Under the pieces are notes generated by a model. The model saw only the letters and a program-made list of their open reading frames with translations. It searched no databases and was not told the DNA's origin. Position numbers and translations under genes: made by a program. From a virus, in IMG/VR virus record IMGVR_UViG_3300042301_004732, positions 1-64,000 of that record: a DNA stretch of 64,000 nucleotides; one strand, written 5' to 3'. Shown here piece by piece: positions 1 to 8,054 of the stretch (the first letter of the stretch is position 1; every line of letters starts with the position of its first letter).

Positions 1-1793
1 TCAATCTCTCCATGCCCGGTCATCACCGCTTCATTTTCAAAAATCGGGGCATAAGGAATAATGCAATCAATATACGGATTGCCTTCTAGTATCTCGCTAA
101 ACTGAGGATTGGCCGCAAAGTAAATTTTATGGTCCGGGTAAGTCTGGCGGGCAGATTCCAGAAGGGAGGTCGAAAGGTATAACTCTTGTTCATCACCATT
201 AGAGACAAAAAGAACGGTCTTACAATTTTGGTCAAATAATTCAGTCAATTCCGTTTTCTTATTCCGTTCATTATCATCTAAGGCAACTTTGATAAAGTAT
301 TTGTAAACATCTTCTCGGGAAATGCCTTGACTCAGCGCTGTCATCCAGTGCTTTCGCCCGTCCCCATTCGGGGGCTCGGGCTGGAAGAGAACGTTGTCAT
401 ACAGCAGGGTCAGGAATTCATCCGGGGATTCAACCTCGGGCATAGGATAGTCTGGATTCTTTCGTTTGGGCGTTAGATCGAAGTCGTAATTAATCTCGGG
501 AAGATTGTCTAGGATTTCGACCCATTTTTTACCCATTACCTCGGGAGAGAAGGTATTAAGGGCAAAAGAACGCCCGCTATCCCCAATGATTTTTCGCTTG
601 TCGGAATCCATTAAATGGATCTTTTTCAGGAATTTGAAGACCGAATATGGATTGGGGACGGCCCGATTGAATTGCGTTTGATGTTGAACCGTGTATGAAC
701 AATCAATTTCAGTCACAAAGGGTTCGTCCGTAAAGGTCTTCCCGAATGAGTAGGAGACGGTTCCAAGGGGTAGCCCGGCATACAGGGCCTCAATGATTGG
801 CATTTCGCACCCGCCCGCATTAGCAAGGTGGCAATAACAATCCATGATATTGTAAATTTCATTCAACTGGGATTCGGAAACCCCATGATAGACATTGGTT
901 GTGATTTGACTTTTCTCATACCCGCAAAATGGGCAGTTCTGATCCTGACCGACATACGGCTTGATCTCATATTCGTTGCATTGACGGCAAATATACGTGG
1001 TTAAGACATCCTCTGTTTGAACCCCGCAATCCTTCATCAGCTTAGGGATATTCCATCCTTCTGAAAAGTTCGTGTGAAGAAGTAGTTTTGCCTTTACGTT
1101 CGGGAATTCTTTTCGGAATTGAGCAAAGCCCTGCAAGAGCGGTTTGATTTCTTTCCGGGGCTGCGAACGGAAGACGAAGCCGGTGATGAAGGTATCGGAG
1201 TCAATACAGAACTTCTTTCGTAGGTTCAACTTGTCTTCTTTTGGTAACGGGAAGAAATATTCGTTCTCAATGATGGCGGGCATTGTCCGGACGTGATTCA
1301 GTCCGATTTTCTGAAATTCCTCCTCCGCGAATTTTGCCCAAACGGTCATATTCGGTGACTTCTTCGCCATTTCGATCTGTTCGTCGGCCAGAGGGAGAGA
1401 GTCAATCGTGATATGCGGAATGACGTTAATTTTGTTCCACCAAGACTTTTTCAGATAGGGGAAGGCCCAAGAGTCGTTGGAAAGAATGAATATGTCGGGC
1501 TTTGTCTTTTGAATGAACTCGTCAATTTTCAGAGAGCCATAAGAAGCGTCTCTGAGGGCTGTGGGATCAGATTGCAGAGCGGCGAGTTGATTCCGGTCAT
1601 CAGGGGTCGCCCCATAACATTCAATGGGAAGTTTTTTATTTTCGGGGGCAGACCAAGAAAGGCCGGTTGCAAAATATTTTAAGTCATACTTACCTGTCTT
1701 GTATAGATATTTCAGGAGGGCTTTCCCGTTTCTGCCTAGCCCGGTATTTGAAGTTGGGAAATCGGTTGAAATTGCAACTACTTTTTTGCGCAT
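1..1793 (-). CDS. Multidomain glycosyltransferase (GT4 + zinc knuckles + DUF4214-like + GT9-like), C-terminus cut by window edge
   Basis: The minus-strand reading frame is open from an ATG at 1793 to the window edge, giving 597 residues. It starts like a GT-B enzyme (residues 3-20) and has the GT4 donor-site pattern GGCEMPIIEALYAG at about 327-340. Within the GT fold are two CxxC knuckles (C269/C272 and C287/C290), which look like an inserted zinc ribbon. Residues about 457-505 match the DUF4214 pattern (LYDNVLF, W483, ISREDVYKYF). From about 526 a new Rossmann-like domain begins (TVLFVSNGDEQELYL), similar to the start of GT9/heptosyltransferase-like proteins, and it runs off the edge. It probably transfers a sugar to a surface or virion glycan; the acceptor is unknown. 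A promoter ends four bases before the ATG. Confidence 0.85.
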   Translation of the reverse strand, partial: MRKKVVAISTDFPTSNTGLGRNGKALLKYLYKTGKYDLKYFATGLSWSAPENKKLPIECYGATPDDRNQLAALQSDPTALRDASYGSLKIDEFIQKTKPDIFILSNDSWAFPYLKKSWWNKINVIPHITIDSLPLADEQIEMAKKSPNMTVWAKFAEEEFQKIGLNHVRTMPAIIENEYFFPLPKEDKLNLRKKFCIDSDTFITGFVFRSQPRKEIKPLLQGFAQFRKEFPNVKAKLLLHTNFSEGWNIPKLMKDCGVQTEDVLTTYICRQCNEYEIKPYVGQDQNCPFCGYEKSQITTNVYHGVSESQLNEIYNIMDCYCHLANAGGCEMPIIEALYAGLPLGTVSYSFGKTFTDEPFVTEIDCSYTVQHQTQFNRAVPNPYSVFKFLKKIHLMDSDKRKIIGDSGRSFALNTFSPEVMGKKWVEILDNLPEINYDFDLTPKRKNPDYPMPEVESPDEFLTLLYDNVLFQPEPPNGDGRKHWMTALSQGISREDVYKYFIKVALDDNERNKKTELTELFDQNCKTVLFVSNGDEQELYLSTSLLESARQTYPDHKIYFAANPQFSEILEGNPYIDCIIPYAPIFENEAVMTGHGEI

Positions 1794-1797
1794 GCAG

Positions 1798-1826
1798 ATT
1801 ATGAAAAACAAGAATACATAAGTCAA
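1798..1826 (-). promoter_or_regulatory. Promoter of the large glycosyltransferase gene; predicted leaderless start
   Basis: On the minus strand TTGACT (1826-1821), a 17-base spacer and CATAAT (1803-1798) form a near-consensus sigma70-type promoter. Only four bases separate the -10 box from the ATG at 1793, so transcription should begin at or beside the start codon. Confidence 0.6.
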
Positions 1827-1849
1827 GACGGAAGTTTATCATTCAAATC

Positions 1850-1884
1850 CGAAAAAAGAAAACCCGCCTGTTTTAAGGGCGGGC
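1850..1884 (-). terminator. Rho-independent terminator downstream of the SSB-like gene
   Basis: Read on the minus strand: CCCGCC (1883-1878), a nine-base loop, GGCGGG (1868-1863), then a T-rich run (TTTTCTTTTTTC). It separates the SSB-like transcript from the glycosyltransferase promoter. Confidence 0.8.
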
Positions 1885-1911
1885 TTTGCAAGTTGTTGAT
1901 TACGAATCAGA

Positions 1912-2577
1912 TCAGAAAGGGATCTCGGAACTGTCTTCCTGATCATCAACGGGTTGCGTCTTGGGCTTAGTGGTTTTCTTACCAGTGGGCGCGGGGGTAG
2001 GGTCAGCCTTCTTCGCGGGGACCGTGGTCTTACCGGAGAACTTCTCTTTGATAGCTTTCACGTAGAATTCATCAAGTTCGATAGAATCACGCTTAATTAC
2101 CTTACCTCGGCTATCCTTAATTTCCTCTTCCTTGGGGAGTTCGTCTTTGGTGAACTTCCACTTTACAAGTTCGTCATTTTGCCAAACGGAAATTTGTGGG
2201 TAACGAGCATTGTTCTTGGCGGGATTCGGCTTGGTAAGATAGATGGTGAACTTCAGATTCTCATAAGATTCTAGACCGAGAAGGGAATTGAATACGGATC
2301 GAGTGAGAATCGAAAAGCTCAAATCTAGAACATATTTTTCGTCCCCGTCAATCAGGGAGACCTTTACGGTGGGATACTTTTCACCCTTCCATTCGCGTTC
2401 GCCCGTATCAACTTTATCAAGAGCGCCGGAAAATTCCTTACTCTTCTGCACCACTTGGTATTCACCGTCAATCTTCTGCTTGAAAGAAAAATAAGGTTCG
2501 CACTGAACGTCATTTTCCTTGTGAACTGGTTTTACGAAGAAAACCTTGCCATTATATTCATTAGTAGAGCCAATCAT
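1912..2577 (-). CDS. ssb: Single-stranded DNA-binding protein (SSB-like)
   Basis: 221 residues. The N-terminal ~130 residues are beta-rich and fit an OB-type fold. The C-terminal third is a low-complexity Lys/Pro/Thr linker (about 175-208) ending in an acidic tail with a terminal Phe (DDQEDSSEIPF), the hallmark of SSB proteins that recruit replication partners through that tail. It should coat single-stranded DNA during phage replication and work with the helicase, polymerase and RecA-like protein elsewhere in the window. It has its own promoter (2659-2687) and terminator (1850-1884), so it is a single-gene transcript. The body does not resemble E. coli SSB closely; the call rests on tail, size and context. 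Confidence 0.7.
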   Translation of the reverse strand: MIGSTNEYNGKVFFVKPVHKENDVQCEPYFSFKQKIDGEYQVVQKSKEFSGALDKVDTGEREWKGEKYPTVKVSLIDGDEKYVLDLSFSILTRSVFNSLLGLESYENLKFTIYLTKPNPAKNNARYPQISVWQNDELVKWKFTKDELPKEEEIKDSRGKVIKRDSIELDEFYVKAIKEKFSGKTTVPAKKADPTPAPTGKKTTKPKTQPVDDQEDSSEIPF

Positions 2578-2658
2578 GATATTTTATTTTATTGTTGTTG
2601 TTTATATTTACTGTTTCTGACATTAGATTCGTTAGGATTCCCGCACGATTCTAAAATT

Positions 2659-2687
2659 GATATTCTGAATTTATCGGAAATTGTCAA
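2659..2687 (-). promoter_or_regulatory. Promoter of the SSB-like gene
   Basis: Minus strand: TTGACA (2687-2682), a 17-base spacer and AATATC (2664-2659). It leaves a leader of about 75 bases before the ATG at 2577. The TnpB element ends 18 bases upstream of the -35 box. Confidence 0.5.
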
Positions 2688-2705
2688 GAAGAAAAATTCA
2701 TTCGA

Positions 2706-4024
2706 GTGAACTACCACGCCCTAAAGGGCTGTGGCTTCCTGTTTCATAGGGTTTGACTTATTACTTTCAAACATATAGTTTGAAAAAACAGCGGTCAACT
2801 CCTCCACAGGCAGACTTCTAAGTTCCGTAGAAGTTAATTTTGGATTATATAACCCAAAACATAATATTGTTTTTGCTGATTTAATATCTCTATCTTCGGA
2901 AAAATCACCATCAACAAACATCCGTTCGGATAGGTTTATTTTTATGTTTTTCCCGCTAATTGGAGATATTTTTGTTGTTAGAAGCCAACGATTTATCATA
3001 ATGGAAGTTTCCAAGTTTTTTAACTTAGTCTTTATTCTCCCCATGACTGAATGCTGAACTTGTTTTCCGAAAAGACCGGAATGCCAACCTTTTAAATTTT
3101 CATCCTGAAAGACAACGGTTTCGTATGATTTTAATTTGCTTATGAATTTATTAGCAGCGTCATTTTTCTTATTAATTAGTTTTACATGTGATTTTTGTAT
3201 TTTCTTGATCTGTTTAACATAATTTTTACTTCCCTTTTTGCGCTTTGATAACTTTCTCTGTTTTCTCTTATGGTATATCGTTGGCGGAAAACTCCAATTA
3301 AATTTCTCACCGTTGGACAAAACAATATTATCTTTTATTCCAAAATCCAATCCAATTTTACCGCTTTTAGCAATCTTCTCTTTATTTTGATAGCAGCAAA
3401 TTTTAATATAATATCCGGTAGAATCTCTAAATAAAACAGCACTTGCGCAATCTTTTCCGTCTAACTGAGTCAACCCAGAGATTTTCAGCTTTCCGATTCC
3501 CTGAATCCTCATATAGTTCTTTCCAGAAATTTTATGAGTTGATCCAAATTGTTTCAACGGAATGGAATTAACTTCCTGTGAAAAATCTAACCCGCCAACT
3601 TTTAACCCCGCTTTTTTAGCTTTTGAAAGGTTTACAATATTTTGTTGACCTCTCTCAATTAAAGATTGAATAATTTGAGAACCAAGCGTTAAAGTTCTCT
3701 CTTCTTTTATATCACATTTTCCAGTTTCCTTATTAAAAACATGAACAATAACTTTTCGCTCTTTAGAATCTCTTGTGAAAAAACTTTGGTCGTTCAACAT
3801 ATCATTATACAACCATTTCGCTTGAACAAAAGAATTTTCTAATTTCTCCTTAACCTCCCTGCTTAAATGTGAATAATCTACCTTGACAGTGAAAACCTTC
3901 AAAGACATAGCAGATCTCTTAGCTTTATTCAAAGCCATAGTCTGTTTTATCTTTGCTGATTTTGATAACATAATTTACTTAGTAGAATCTTCCCAACATA
4001 TAAATACAGGTTTTTATGATAAAA
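2706..4024 (-). mobile_element. IS200/IS605-type element carrying only tnpB (copy 1, decayed)
   Basis: No tnpA is present. On the minus strand the right end carries the hairpin GCCC-TTTA-GGGC just after the tnpB stop and finishes with GTAGTTCAC (2706-2714). The left end follows GTTTTCAC (4032-4025). The second element at 24247-25496 has the same hairpin, the same terminal GTTCAC and the same GTTTTCAC beside its left end. That agreement sets the boundaries and points to TTTTCAC/TTCAC as the target (TAM-like) sequence. Confidence 0.7.
2721..3971 (-). CDS. tnpB: TnpB-family RNA-guided nuclease homologue with a lost zinc finger
   Basis: 416 residues. The RuvC-like core is recognisable: GLDFG around D209, the QDENLKGW segment at 289-296, and the EDRDIKSA segment with D362. 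The zinc finger that normally precedes the last motif has lost its four cysteines. Where the family has CPxCGK the protein has SPISGK (336-341), and the second knuckle reads FVDGDFSEDRD. The frame is nevertheless open to its end, MKQEATAL, matching the last residues of the intact copy (MKQEVTAL). Family proteins usually begin near MSLKVFTVKVDY, here M22 (3908), so the true start may be there. It may be a decaying nuclease or a retained RNA-guided binding protein; the sequence does not decide. Confidence 0.8.
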   Translation of the reverse strand: MLSKSAKIKQTMALNKAKRSAMSLKVFTVKVDYSHLSREVKEKLENSFVQAKWLYNDMLNDQSFFTRDSKERKVIVHVFNKETGKCDIKEERTLTLGSQIIQSLIERGQQNIVNLSKAKKAGLKVGGLDFSQEVNSIPLKQFGSTHKISGKNYMRIQGIGKLKISGLTQLDGKDCASAVLFRDSTGYYIKICCYQNKEKIAKSGKIGLDFGIKDNIVLSNGEKFNWSFPPTIYHKRKQRKLSKRKKGSKNYVKQIKKIQKSHVKLINKKNDAANKFISKLKSYETVVFQDENLKGWHSGLFGKQVQHSVMGRIKTKLKNLETSIMINRWLLTTKISPISGKNIKINLSERMFVDGDFSEDRDIKSAKTILCFGLYNPKLTSTELRSLPVEELTAVFSNYMFESNKSNPMKQEATAL

Positions 4025-4049
4025 GTGAAAACCATTTTAAAATTTATTG

Positions 4050-4091
4050 CGATAATTCATCCCCTAGCTAAAGCACGAGGCTTTCTTATCG
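4050..4091. repeat. Nested imperfect hairpin, likely orphan IS200/IS605-type end
   Basis: The outer arms CGATAA (4050-4055) and TTATCG (4086-4091) are perfect inverse complements. An inner imperfect stem CCCCTAGC / GCACGAGG encloses a TAAA loop (4061-4080). Two five-base segments (TTCAT and CTTTC) form a symmetric internal loop. It lies just outside the left end of the first TnpB element. Palindromes of this shape are typical of IS200/IS605 ends, so it may be the remnant of another insertion. It also lies just beyond the 3' end of the next minus-strand gene (4111). Confidence 0.45.
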
Positions 4092-4110
4092 TCATATCGT
4101 AAACTCAGCC

Positions 4111-4551
4111 TCAGAGTATTTCATAATTGTTGCCCGACCCGGCAATTACATCAACCGAGGCATAGGCATCTGAAATGACAAAGGTGGATTGATAATCAAA
4201 AGTCACGCCCGCGCCCGATAGCGTGATTGCATTCCCCGTAGATTGCCCGGCGATGTCTTTCACTTTGAAAATCTTAGCATCACCCGAGGGAATAGGGAAG
4301 GATAGTGTTTTGGCTGAACCTGAAGTATTCACCGCAAGATAGTAATCGGAATAGGAGACGGAATAGGAAGATTCGTTAATGACTTTTCGATTAATTGACT
4401 CGCTAAGAATAAAGATATTTTCAAAAGTTTTTTCACCCTCGACTGTCTGATCTCCGGTCAGAAGAACAAACTGCCCATCAACTACATCAAGGATATAACC
4501 TGAGAATTGCAGGAGATTTATTTGTTCAAGACGAATGGGCGAATAGGGCAT
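4111..4551 (-). CDS. Tail-fibre/virion structural protein, small
   Basis: 146 residues, rich in Ser/Gly/Thr/Val with few charges in its second half. The N-terminal part holds FVLLTGDQTVEGEKTF, a phrase common in phage tail-fibre and tail-spike proteins. The C-terminal part (KVKDIAGQSTGNAITLSGAG to the end) resembles the beta-rich tip domain of phage adhesins and ends in NNYEIL. It is the only clear virion-type gene here, suggesting the structural module lies beyond the left edge. Its exact place in the virion is unknown. A weak promoter-like pair (TTCATT, 17 bases, TAAAAT) lies upstream on the minus strand. Confidence 0.55.
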   Translation of the reverse strand: MPYSPIRLEQINLLQFSGYILDVVDGQFVLLTGDQTVEGEKTFENIFILSESINRKVINESSYSVSYSDYYLAVNTSGSAKTLSFPIPSGDAKIFKVKDIAGQSTGNAITLSGAGVTFDYQSTFVISDAYASVDVIAGSGNNYEIL

Positions 4552-4658
4552 ACGAAAAACGGATTAAAGAACTTTTGATTTTATCCGATGTTTTTGTCTG
4601 AATGAATGGGTTTCCTATCGGGAGGATTATTTTTAATTTTTATCATGATGATTAATGG

Positions 4659-5063
4659 TTAGTTTGGCATTCTAAATGTCTTGTCAATATGCTCTTGAAC
4701 CTTCTTCTGGGCGGCAATCTTGGGGCGGGGATCGTCAGGATGGTTGATTCCCCGGCGTTTCTTGGAATACTCGTCAAAGAATTTTATCTTAACGGGGTCC
4801 ATGCCGAGTTTCTGTTCCCGCTTGGCCGACATTTCGGCGGAACAGTCGGAGATGTCGCCGATTTTGACTTTTTTATTCTCAAATTGGTTGACGAACTGAC
4901 TCTGGGAGAATGGGTCGGCCTTGGTATTTGAGGAAGTATAAGGAATGTTGAATACCCGATTCCATTTCAGACCATCTGAATCAAAATAAACATGCGGGTC
5001 GTTGGCGTTCTGAGAAACGTCAATAATTTCGCCGGTTTCCGGATGTTGGTAGGTATATATCAT
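4659..5063 (-). CDS. Hypothetical protein, FmdB-like N-terminus
   Basis: 134 residues. It opens with MIYTYQHPETGEII, recalling small phage zinc-ribbon (FmdB-type) proteins, but the cysteine pairs of that family are absent. The C-terminal half is basic (KKRRGINHPDDPRPK, AAQKKVQEHIDK). No function can be assigned. It stands alone, with about 35 bases to the gene upstream and about 107 to the one downstream. Confidence 0.6.
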   Translation of the reverse strand: MIYTYQHPETGEIIDVSQNANDPHVYFDSDGLKWNRVFNIPYTSSNTKADPFSQSQFVNQFENKKVKIGDISDCSAEMSAKREQKLGMDPVKIKFFDEYSKKRRGINHPDDPRPKIAAQKKVQEHIDKTFRMPN

Positions 5064-5097
5064 GTGCCTTATTCCTGAATAAAGAGATTACACGGAA

Positions 5098-5490
5098 TCA
5101 ATCCGAGATAGAATTAGAAGAAGTAATTTTACTCAGTTCTCGACTCTTTAGGCTAATATCCAAATTAATTTGTTTGATAGTCTCCATGATTTTATTTTTA
5201 TTTTGAATAGCGTTTTGCCAAAGCCTCTCAGATGCAAACATTCTTTTGATTTGTAGAATTCTCCCCGGCCAAATTTTGTTAGTTTCACCAAATATTCCAT
5301 CAGAAATAGGTTGAATCTCGTTCCTTTGGATCTTATTATTTAGACTTACTTCTGATTGATAGCAAGAAAACAACTCGTTTTCACTTTCCGAAAGACTTAA
5401 AAACATTAATCTTAGTCCGGGTAATTTAGATTCAAGAAAAGAGATTTCATCCTTTAATTCATTGACTTTTTTGATTACAGAATTTTGCAT
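5098..5490 (-). CDS. Hypothetical coiled-coil protein
   Basis: 130 residues, strongly helical, with heptad-like Leu/Ile spacing at both ends (about 3-35 and 88-123), suggesting a helical hairpin. The ATG lies inside the end of the upstream glycosyltransferase gene (16-base overlap), so the two are probably translated together. No family recognised. Confidence 0.6.
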   Translation of the reverse strand: MQNSVIKKVNELKDEISFLESKLPGLRLMFLSLSESENELFSCYQSEVSLNNKIQRNEIQPISDGIFGETNKIWPGRILQIKRMFASERLWQNAIQNKNKIMETIKQINLDISLKSRELSKITSSNSISD

Positions 5491-6566
5491 AAAATTGCAT
5501 CAACGGTCTTTTTCCATGTAAAATCAGTTTGAATTTTTAACCCGGCCTCATTGATTTTATTTTTCAGTCTTTTTTCTAGCGCGCGGTCCATGGCAGAAGA
5601 GAACGAATTTGAGTCCCATGAAAAAAAATTTCCCTGATTCCATCCCGAGCCTTTAACGAAAAATTTATTGTCATAACAGGGGACTTTACCGTCCGGTTCA
5701 ATCAAATCCGCCCCGCCGACAGAAGCCCATTCCTTCAATCCCATGGTGTTTGGCCCGACCATATACTTTCCTAATCCGAGACAATGAAACGACGGCAAAC
5801 TCCATCCCTCATTCGCCCCGCCATCCAAGACGATATTGCAGCAGTTGAAGGCTTCGTTCAGTTGAGTCTGATTCGCTAGATATGGATAGATCGTAACATT
5901 AAAATACTTCTTCCCGCCCATGAACTTGTCGATCAGCCCGGCGTTCTCTTCCGGCTTGAGATGGACATTATGAACATGGAGATGCAGACGATGTTTTGGG
6001 TTATTACCGAACTTCTCAAGCCAGAGGGGTATTACTTTATGGTGCCACTTCCGGGCTTCAAGTTTTCCGCAAATCAGCCAGACGGTGACATCATCGGGCA
6101 GATACTTTTTATTGGTTGTATAGAAGTGTATGGGGTCGAATCCGAGGGGAATGTTATGAACCGGGACTTCGACCCCGTAATTCAAAAAAGTCTGGCGGGT
6201 TTCTTCATTTGTAACAAAGATTTGATCTTGATTGTTCAGAATATTGACTTCGTTCGGGGTTAATTCGTCTAGTTCATGGAAGGTCAGCAAGTTTTGGCGC
6301 TCGCCCACGGATTGTTCCGCCGACTGAATGTGCCAGAGTTTGAGCGTGGGATTCTTCCGTGAGTAGGAGGATAGGAATGAATTCGCCTTGGAGGTTAGTA
6401 GAGCCTTATCTTCCTCTTTTGCTTTCGAGAAGGATTGGAAATCCATTTGTCCGATTGGACAGAAATCAAAGGGCTGTCCGCGCCGGATTAGTTCTTGGGC
6501 GATGTTGAAGCCGACTGACCCAAAGGACACGGAATTTTGGGGCGCGTTGAAGTTGATTTTTTGCAT
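5475..6566 (-). CDS. Glycosyltransferase, GT4-like (GT-B fold)
   Basis: 363 residues. The middle holds the nucleotide-sugar domain opening (WLICGKLEARKWH, about 163-175), and the donor-binding region reads GGANEGWSLPSFHCLGLGK, corresponding to the ExFG...E loop of GT4 enzymes. A transferase of a nucleotide sugar onto an unknown acceptor is the safest call. It pairs with the larger glycosyltransferase at the window start and may decorate virion or host glycans. The last 16 bases overlap the coiled-coil gene. Confidence 0.75.
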   Translation of the reverse strand: MQKINFNAPQNSVSFGSVGFNIAQELIRRGQPFDFCPIGQMDFQSFSKAKEEDKALLTSKANSFLSSYSRKNPTLKLWHIQSAEQSVGERQNLLTFHELDELTPNEVNILNNQDQIFVTNEETRQTFLNYGVEVPVHNIPLGFDPIHFYTTNKKYLPDDVTVWLICGKLEARKWHHKVIPLWLEKFGNNPKHRLHLHVHNVHLKPEENAGLIDKFMGGKKYFNVTIYPYLANQTQLNEAFNCCNIVLDGGANEGWSLPSFHCLGLGKYMVGPNTMGLKEWASVGGADLIEPDGKVPCYDNKFFVKGSGWNQGNFFSWDSNSFSSAMDRALEKRLKNKINEAGLKIQTDFTWKKTVDAILCKIL

Positions 6567-6577
6567 ATATAGATTGT

Positions 6578-7006
6578 TTATCGTTTTTTGTAAAAATTCT
6601 CTTTGGCAACCCTAATTCTCTCTAAAAGCTCTGGATTTTCCATATTGTTTCCAATAATTTCCGCTAGCTGTTCTTCTGGCTCCATATAATCATGCCAAAT
6701 ATTCCCCGCACACCAATTAGAAATTACTAGACCAAGATCTTTATAATTATCTCCAACACAAAGAACGTCGCCTTCGTAAATTTCTTTTCCATTCTTATCT
6801 TTTGATCCGGTGAATTGTTGGATAACTAGCTTGTCTGGCATCACCAATTCATTGAATGAATTTCGGACTAGACAGCCCTGTTCCAGCAGATTCCGAAAAT
6901 AATTGGTTGATTGGTGGGTCGGAGTTAGTGGGTGGATATCATTAGAGGTAACCCATTCTTTATTTTCCGTATCCCATACTCGAAATTTGATTTGTCTGTT
7001 TGTCAT
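6578..7006 (-). CDS. YopX family protein (paralogue 1)
   Basis: 142 residues. It shows the YopX signature: an N-terminal RQIKFRVWDTENKEWV, a central QQFTGSKDKNGKEIYEGDVL, and a C-terminal IIGNNMENPELL. YopX proteins are common in phages and prophages and have no settled function; the fold is SH3-like barrels. Two more copies lie at 33612-34028 and 58470-58832. It is three bases from the sigma-like gene and likely cotranscribed with it. Confidence 0.85.
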   Translation of the reverse strand: MTNRQIKFRVWDTENKEWVTSNDIHPLTPTHQSTNYFRNLLEQGCLVRNSFNELVMPDKLVIQQFTGSKDKNGKEIYEGDVLCVGDNYKDLGLVISNWCAGNIWHDYMEPEEQLAEIIGNNMENPELLERIRVAKENFYKKR

Positions 7007-7009
7007 AAA

Positions 7010-7624
7010 TTAAAATTTCCGCCCGACTAATTCCTTCCCAACCTTCTCCCGGATTTTCTTCTGAATAGTCCGTGCAGAAACAATACAGCCCTGTTTTGAC
7101 GTTCCTTCCGACTCGGCAATAGCCTTCCATTTCCCGAGCGCCGAATTGTCCCCATGGTCGAGAAACCGCTTGCGGAAAACCCTTTGTTTTCTAGGAGTCA
7201 TGGTTCGAACCACCTGCTGTATGACCGCGATGCCGTCTCTGGCCTCCAACTCCGAATGCAGGCTCGGCATCTTGGCGGGCAGAATGTCGAAATTAATTTC
7301 ATCCCATGATTCATTCTTGGCGAATTTGTTCTTATCTTTAATAATTTGTAAACACCTGTTCCGTGTGACCGATCCGAGGAAGGTTCCGAATGCGCCTCTC
7401 GCTGGATCGTAACCTAGTGCCGCTGAGTAGACCGTATAGGGCTTTTCGTCCAAGCTTTCTTGGTAGGAAAAATGCGGGGAGTTTAAATAGGGCTTGGTGC
7501 AGGTATGGTAAATGCCGGAATGGCGACTCATTAGTTCGGTAACAGCCAAGCTATCGGCCTCCTCTTTGACTTTTCGGACCAATTCTAAATCGGGAACGGA
7601 GGAGAGGGACGGGGGCGTATACAT
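7010..7624 (-). CDS. RNA polymerase sigma-70-like factor
   Basis: 204 residues. Residues about 12-50 (ELVRKVKEEADSLAVTELM) followed by YDPARGAFGTFLGSVTRNRC and a basic stretch (IIKDKNK) match sigma region 2, including the '-10 recognition' helix. The C-terminal part (TPRKQRVFRKRF ... ARTIQKKIREKVG) fits a region-4 helix-turn-helix. It would redirect host RNA polymerase to phage promoters. Being small, with no region 1.1 or 3 visible, it is closer to ECF/SigH-type factors. It may be responsible for the promoters in this window that lack a good -10 box; that link is inference. Confidence 0.75.
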   Translation of the reverse strand: MYTPPSLSSVPDLELVRKVKEEADSLAVTELMSRHSGIYHTCTKPYLNSPHFSYQESLDEKPYTVYSAALGYDPARGAFGTFLGSVTRNRCLQIIKDKNKFAKNESWDEINFDILPAKMPSLHSELEARDGIAVIQQVVRTMTPRKQRVFRKRFLDHGDNSALGKWKAIAESEGTSKQGCIVSARTIQKKIREKVGKELVGRKF

Positions 7625-7627
7625 ACC

Positions 7628-8014
7628 TTAAAGAATTCTCATTTTCTTGATAAGAGGTAGCAAATAAGAAAAACTTGAATCAAAAAATACTAGAGAGTCA
7701 TTACCCCTTTCGATAAAGGGGATCAAAGAAGAACCGAAAATTTCCGGATTACCCAAATCCTCGCTGTATAAAACGTAAATCTGGTCCTCAAAAATTGATA
7801 CAAATGCGGTCTTTTTGCATTTTTTGAGCTGTTTGATGGCATTCTCTACAATGTTTTTAGCCGCTTTTTTGTTATCGTCAAAGTCCTGATTCCCAGCATA
7901 GTCAAAAGTATAAGCCAAGGCTGCTGCTGCCTCGTTATTTTCCCAGCTAAAACCAATAGGAAAGAAGGTGATTCGACCTAATTTGCTATTGAGTGATATT
8001 TGCTGGTAGCTCAT
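7628..8014 (-). CDS. Hypothetical protein
   Basis: 128 residues with alternating beta-type and helical segments and a helix with KKAAKNIVENAIKQLKKCKK in the middle. No family recognised. It is the first gene after a promoter at 8027-8054 and lies three bases from the sigma-like gene, so it probably leads that operon. Confidence 0.6.
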   Translation of the reverse strand: MSYQQISLNSKLGRITFFPIGFSWENNEAAAALAYTFDYAGNQDFDDNKKAAKNIVENAIKQLKKCKKTAFVSIFEDQIYVLYSEDLGNPEIFGSSLIPFIERGNDSLVFFDSSFSYLLPLIKKMRIL

Positions 8015-8026
8015 ACGTTCTGTCCC

Positions 8027-8054
8027 ACGTTATATTTTAACCGAAAAAAGTCAA
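8027..8054 (-). promoter_or_regulatory. Promoter for the sigma-factor operon
   Basis: Minus strand: TTGACT (8054-8049), a 16-base spacer and TAACGT (8032-8027), twelve bases before the ATG at 8014. The -35 box overlaps the stop codon of the polymerase-like gene upstream, as also happens at 52421. Confidence 0.45.

Noticed and set aside
2706-2752. Palindrome GCCCTAAAGGGC read as a terminator
   Set aside because: It is shared with 24247-24290 at the same place relative to tnpB and belongs to the element's right end.
2721-3971. Gln289 taken alone as proof that the nuclease is dead
   Set aside because: Related TnpB subgroups appear to use QDE at this site with the Glu one or two positions later, so only the lost cysteines are safe evidence.
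4025-4100. Assigning the 4050-4091 hairpin to the first TnpB element
   Set aside because: The left end defined by GTTTTCAC in both copies excludes it.
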